Assembly: GCF_024752355.1 (NCBI RefSeq)
Contig: NZ_JANTHZ010000005.1
Span: 62,001 to 126,000, forward strand
DNA from: Ancylobacter mangrovi
Lineage (GTDB): Bacteria > Pseudomonadota > Alphaproteobacteria > Rhizobiales > Xanthobacteraceae
DNA: 64,000 nt
Direction: 5' to 3'
The translations under genes and the position numbers were made by a program. The notes below the pieces were generated by a model. It searched no databases. It worked only from the letters and a program-made list of their open reading frames with translations, and was not told where the DNA came from. Positions 60,898-64,000 of this stretch are shown here, one piece after another (within the stretch, counting starts at the first letter, position 1; every line of letters starts with the position of its first letter).

Positions 60898-61308
60898 TCA
60901 GGCCGTGCGCGCACGCTCGGCCAGTATGGCCACCAGCAGCATCCCGCCGATGACCGACAGATGCTCGATGGCGAAAAAGAACTCGATCTGCGCCATGTCG
61001 CCTTCCATCGTCCAGAAATGATGGACGATCGGGATCGTCAGCAAGGTGAACACCCCGAGCACGCCGGCGCCAAGCCACGTCGCCCGGTTGATGAGGATCA
61101 GCGCGCCGCCCGTCAACTGGGTGACGATGGTGAGCACGGCGAAAAGCCAGGGCGGGTTGAGCCCGAAATGGGCCATCTCGGCCTGGGCGCCGGTGAAGTT
61201 CAATAGCTTGTCGATGCCGCTGCCGAGGAACATGAACACCAGCAGGAGGCGCGCCACGAAGGCGGTCACGGGGGACCGCAGGATGCCGGAGATCAGGGCG
61301 GGAGTCAT
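60898..61308 (-). CDS. DoxX-family membrane protein
   Basis: The 136-residue protein has four predicted helices and the DoxX start pattern VARLLLVFMFLGSGIDKLLN with FTGAQAEMAHFGL, followed by LTIVTQLTGGALILI. DoxX proteins are small inner-membrane proteins found near thioredoxin, quinone or oxidative-stress genes; the biochemical role is unsettled, although an archaeal namesake is a subunit of thiosulfate:quinone oxidoreductase. Here it is followed by fhs after 24 bases with no obvious functional link. AGGAAA lies about 10 bases before the ATG. Confidence 0.85.
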   Translation of the reverse strand: MTPALISGILRSPVTAFVARLLLVFMFLGSGIDKLLNFTGAQAEMAHFGLNPPWLFAVLTIVTQLTGGALILINRATWLGAGVLGVFTLLTIPIVHHFWTMEGDMAQIEFFFAIEHLSVIGGMLLVAILAERARTA

Positions 61309-61408
61309 GGGTGAGTTTTCCTAAGGAGAGCCGCACGTATTTGGATACTGCAACATCCGGTTGAAAGCGAGTGGCCATGCGGTCTCGCGCGGCCTTCCGC
61401 CCTCCCCG

Positions 61409-61798
61409 CTAGGCCGATCCCGGACCGTCCTTCTCCCCGGGCTTCTCCTTCCCTTCCTCCTCGCCCTCCTCGTCCTCCTCCTCGCGCGCGGACTTGGCCT
61501 CGGCGATGAACTCGGCGGCGTGGCGCTTGGCCTCGCGCACGCTCTCGCCCAACTCGCGCGCGTAGCGGTCGAGGTCGAGCCGCAGCCCGCCGATCGAGGG
61601 CTTCTCGGTCTCCGCCGCATAGGCGATCATGCGCAGCGACAGCGCGAGATCGGCGACGAGGTCGGCCATGAAGCCGTCGCTCAGATCGTGATCCTCGGCA
61701 TAGGCCATGAGCTGGTCGTAGAGCCCCGCGCGGTGCTCCTCATAGGCCTGCTCGTAGCCGTCGTCCTCGTCCTCGGGTTGCCCGTCCCATTCCGCCAT
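61409..61798 (-). CDS. Hypothetical acidic protein with charged tail
   Basis: The 129-residue protein begins with a very acidic segment (AEWDGQPEDEDDGYEQAYEE), has a helical middle (FMADLVADLALSLRMIAYAA) and ends in a low-complexity Glu/Lys run (AREEEDEEGEEEGKEK). I do not recognise a domain. The helical centre with regularly spaced Leu and Ala could mediate self-association. GGAGGGG 6 bases before the ATG marks a strong start. It follows the phosphoribosyltransferase gene by 25 bases on the same strand and is probably co-transcribed. Similar small acidic proteins next to this enzyme are known in related genomes, but none is characterised to my knowledge. Confidence 0.75.
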   Translation of the reverse strand: MAEWDGQPEDEDDGYEQAYEEHRAGLYDQLMAYAEDHDLSDGFMADLVADLALSLRMIAYAAETEKPSIGGLRLDLDRYARELGESVREAKRHAAEFIAEAKSAREEEDEEGEEEGKEKPGEKDGPGSA

Positions 61799-61823
61799 GA
61801 TCGCCCCTCCGGCCTGATGAACG

Positions 61824-62330
61824 TCAGGCGACGCCGTCGCGGATCGGTGGCTGAAAGCTCAGCCCCATGTCCCACGGAAAATAGATCCAGGTGTCCTGGC
61901 TCACCTCGGTGATGAAGGTGTCGATCACCGGGCGTCCAAGCGGCTTCGCGTAGACGGTGGCGAAATGCGCCTCCGGCAGCATGTCGCGCACGACCCGGGC
62001 TGTCTTGCCGGTGTCCACGAGGTCGTCGATCACCAATATGCCCCGCCCGTTCGCGCCGGCGGCGCGGATCACCGCGTCGGAGATCGGCTTCAGCACCTCC
62101 GCCTCGCCCTGCGTCTGGTAGTCGTGATAGCTGGCGATGCAGACCGTCTCGATCATCCGCACCCCGAGCTCGCGCGCCACGATCGCCGCCGGCACCAGAC
62201 CGCCGCGGGTGATGCACACGATGCCGAGGAACGGCCCGGCCCCGGCCAGCCGCCAGGCCAGCGCCCGCGCGTCGCGGTGGAACTGGTCCCAGGAGACCGG
62301 GAAGGCCTTTGTCTGGCGGTCGTCGGACAT
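61824..62330 (-). CDS. gpt: Xanthine phosphoribosyltransferase
   Basis: The 168-residue type I phosphoribosyltransferase makes XMP or GMP from xanthine or guanine and PRPP. The PRPP loop is [20 protein letters not shown] (about residues 96-115). [20 protein letters not shown] holds the flexible active-site loop of Gpt. The C-terminal [12 protein letters not shown] matches the guanine-site aromatic of E. coli Gpt. Length is slightly above E. coli Gpt (152) because of the N-terminal extension. The ATG at 62330 follows AAGG. A small acidic protein gene lies immediately downstream. Confidence 0.92.
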   Translation of the reverse strand: MSDDRQTKAFPVSWDQFHRDARALAWRLAGAGPFLGIVCITRGGLVPAAIVARELGVRMIETVCIASYHDYQTQGEAEVLKPISDAVIRAAGANGRGILVIDDLVDTGKTARVVRDMLPEAHFATVYAKPLGRPVIDTFITEVSQDTWIYFPWDMGLSFQPPIRDGVA

Positions 62331-62441
62331 GGGTCTACCTTCGGATCGTCTGGTTGCAGCGCCCGAGATCATTAGCGGGAGCGCGGCGGCTACTCCAGTG
62401 CCGGTGCGGGCGCGCGCGCACGATATCCCCGCTCATGCGGC

Positions 62442-63194
62442 TCAGGAGGCGAGCCGGACCGCGACCTCCGCCACCATGCGCCGCACCTCGTCCATCGCCG
62501 CGGCGAGCTTTTCCGGGTCGCGCGAGCGCACGACCAGATTGGTGTTCGGCCGCCCGTCCTCGCCGATGAAGGGATAGGAGCCGATCGTCACCTCGGGATG
62601 CGCCTGCGCGATCGCCCGCAGCGGGCCGCCGACATCGCCCTCCTTGGCGTTGGCGGGGATGGTTTCGGAGAGCATGCGGATGCCGGTCTTCAGCTTCGGC
62701 GCCACCTCGTCCAGCATCGCCTGCATGATGGTCGGCACCCCCGCCATGACGATGACGTTGCCGATCCAGAAGCCCGGCGCCTTGGAGACCGGGTTCGCCA
62801 CCAGCTCCGCGCCGGCGGGAATGCGGGCCATGCGCAGGCGCGCCTCGTTGAGTTCGGCTTCGGGGATGCGCTCCAGCAGCATGGCGCGCGCGCGCGGGTC
62901 GACATCGATCGTCACGCCGAAGGCGGCGGCGATGGAATCGGCGGTGATGTCGTCATGGGTCGGCCCGATGCCGCCGGTGGAGAACACATAGGTGTAGCGG
63001 GCGCGCAGCGCGTTCACCGCGGCGACGATCTCCGCCTCGATGTCCGGCACGACGCGCACCTCGCACACATCGATGCCGATCCCGGTGAGATATTCCGCGA
63101 TGTAGCCGATGTTCCGGTCCTTGGTGCGCCCGGAGAGGATCTCGTCGCCGACCACCATGATGGCCGCGGTGACGGGCTCGACCTTGTCGTTCAT
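62442..63194 (-). CDS. Molybdopterin-binding (CinA-like) protein
   Basis: The 250-residue protein corresponds to the N-terminal MoaB/MogA-type domain of CinA without the C-terminal deamidase domain. Marks are AAIMVVGDEILSGRTKDRNI, VFSTGGIGPTHDDITADSIA and ARIPAGAELVANPVSKAPGF. Such short CinA-like proteins occur widely; FAD or ADP-ribose pyrophosphatase activity is reported for relatives, while true molybdenum-cofactor roles are unproven. The ATG at 63194 is chosen because the domain begins right after it. It is divergent from the ATP-grasp gene at 63397. Confidence 0.88.
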   Translation of the reverse strand: MNDKVEPVTAAIMVVGDEILSGRTKDRNIGYIAEYLTGIGIDVCEVRVVPDIEAEIVAAVNALRARYTYVFSTGGIGPTHDDITADSIAAAFGVTIDVDPRARAMLLERIPEAELNEARLRMARIPAGAELVANPVSKAPGFWIGNVIVMAGVPTIMQAMLDEVAPKLKTGIRMLSETIPANAKEGDVGGPLRAIAQAHPEVTIGSYPFIGEDGRPNTNLVVRSRDPEKLAAAMDEVRRMVAEVAVRLAS

Positions 63195-63396
63195 CCGATT
63201 CCACTCCCGATCCCGGCGCTCACGGGCCTTTTCGCCGCAAATGAACGCACCCTGCGCCCCAAGCAAGTGCATCAAGCCTGCCAATTGGGCAAATGCACGT
63301 CTTTCCCTCAAATATCGCCATTCGGATTCTTCCGCCTCTTCCGCTGGCACGGCGTTTGTAGCTAACTTGGCTGAGTTGGGGAGTAGATTTGCACCG

Positions 63397-64000
63397 ATGA
63401 GCGTCGCTTTCGACGAGATGACCAACGCGGACGGCTCCGTCCGTTCCGCCTATTCCGCCCTGGCCCGCTGGCTCAGCGATGTTCCGCCTGACGTGCTCGA
63501 CTATCGCCGCAAGGAGGCGGAATTCATATTCCGCCGCATCGGCATCACCTTCGCCGTCTATGGCGACAGTGATGCGCAGGAGCGGCTGATACCGTTCGAC
63601 ATCATCCCCCGCGTCCTGACCGGGACCGAATGGCGGCGCCTCTCGCGCGGGCTCGAGCAGCGCACCAAGGCGCTGAACCTCTACATCAAGGACGTCTACT
63701 CCAAGCGCGACATCCTGAAAGCGGGCGTCGTGCCGGAGGACCTCGTCTACCAGAACCCGGTGTTCCGGCCCGAGATGAACGGCCAGAAGGTCCCGCACGA
63801 CCTCTACGTCCACATCGCCGGCATCGATGTGGTGCGGGTCGACGCCGACACGTTCTACGTGCTCGAGGACAATGCCCGCACGCCCTCCGGCGTCTCCTAC
63901 ATGCTGGAGAACCGCGAAATCATGATGCGGCTGTTCCCCGAGCTGTTCGCCGACAACCGCGTCGCGCCGGTCGAGAACTACACCGACGAATTGCTGGCGA
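63397..64000 (+). CDS. Circularly permuted ATP-grasp protein (partial, N-terminal part)
   Basis: About 201 residues are visible before the window ends. They show RLIPFDIIPRVLTGTEWRRL, KALNLYIKDVYSKRDILKAG, VPEDLVYQNPVFRPEMNGQ and YVLEDNARTPSGVSYMLENR, which identify the circularly permuted type 2 ATP-grasp family (formerly DUF404/DUF407). These peptide-ligase-like proteins are usually followed by an alpha-E domain protein, a transglutaminase-like protein and a 20S-proteasome-like peptidase, a set of unknown substrate. The downstream partners lie beyond the edge. It is divergent from the CinA-like gene. Confidence 0.9.
   Translation, partial: MSVAFDEMTNADGSVRSAYSALARWLSDVPPDVLDYRRKEAEFIFRRIGITFAVYGDSDAQERLIPFDIIPRVLTGTEWRRLSRGLEQRTKALNLYIKDVYSKRDILKAGVVPEDLVYQNPVFRPEMNGQKVPHDLYVHIAGIDVVRVDADTFYVLEDNARTPSGVSYMLENREIMMRLFPELFADNRVAPVENYTDELLA

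Overview
The window is a 64 kb piece of a GC-rich chromosome. Gene content points to an alphaproteobacterium of the order Hyphomicrobiales: a trifunctional-type PutA, an Aap-type amino-acid transporter, FixLJ-like signalling, Hmu heme uptake and many ABC importers. A Xanthobacteraceae or Ancylobacter/Starkeya-like host is a guess, not something the sequence proves. Genes are densely packed, often with 4-base ATGA/GTGA overlaps. I see no insertion sequence, integrase, phage gene, CRISPR array or rRNA. One tRNA-Leu(UAA) is present. Both window ends cut through genes.

Layout. 0-12 kb: housekeeping and transport genes (UDG-like fragment, zinc-finger protein, FAD monooxygenase, SMR exporter, LysR, DMT exporter, luciferase-like oxidoreductase), then the large proline-catabolic putA, an alpha/beta hydrolase and an AraC regulator. 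12-18.5 kb: a histidine kinase with two response regulators, Dps, a DUF924 protein and a Kef-type antiporter, followed by a decayed short-chain dehydrogenase fragment.

18.9-42.6 kb: a catabolic supercluster. It holds an SDR, an M20 hydrolase, hydantoinase subunits HyuB and HyuA, an XRE-cupin regulator, an ABC importer whose permease and ATPase are one polypeptide with its own binding protein, an aspartoacylase-like hydrolase, three HpaB-type flavin monooxygenases, a MarR regulator, a PuuE-like cyclic-amide hydrolase, an NAD-dependent epimerase, an M20D amidohydrolase, a gamma-glutamyltransferase and an NMT1/SsuBC-type importer. Four intergenic regions in it carry TTGCAT/ATGCAA palindromes of shared architecture. 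This suggests one regulon, probably controlled by the XRE-cupin protein. The pathway looks like uptake, FADH2-dependent hydroxylation and hydrolytic opening of a cyclic amide, imide or N-heterocycle. The substrate is not identifiable from sequence, and no flavin reductase partner is in the window.

42.8-48.5 kb: heme acquisition, with hmuTUV on the plus strand facing a TonB-dependent receptor and a heme oxygenase on the minus strand. 48.9-51.5 kb: glutamate decarboxylase and a membrane protein. 51.5-58.7 kb: one minus-strand operon of a GntR/FCD regulator, a complete AapJQMP-type transporter, a class V PLP enzyme and a threonine aldolase, with a GGTATACC operator in front. 58.9-64 kb: tRNA-Leu, formate-tetrahydrofolate ligase, DoxX, an acidic small protein, a phosphoribosyltransferase, a CinA-like protein and the start of a circularly permuted ATP-grasp protein.
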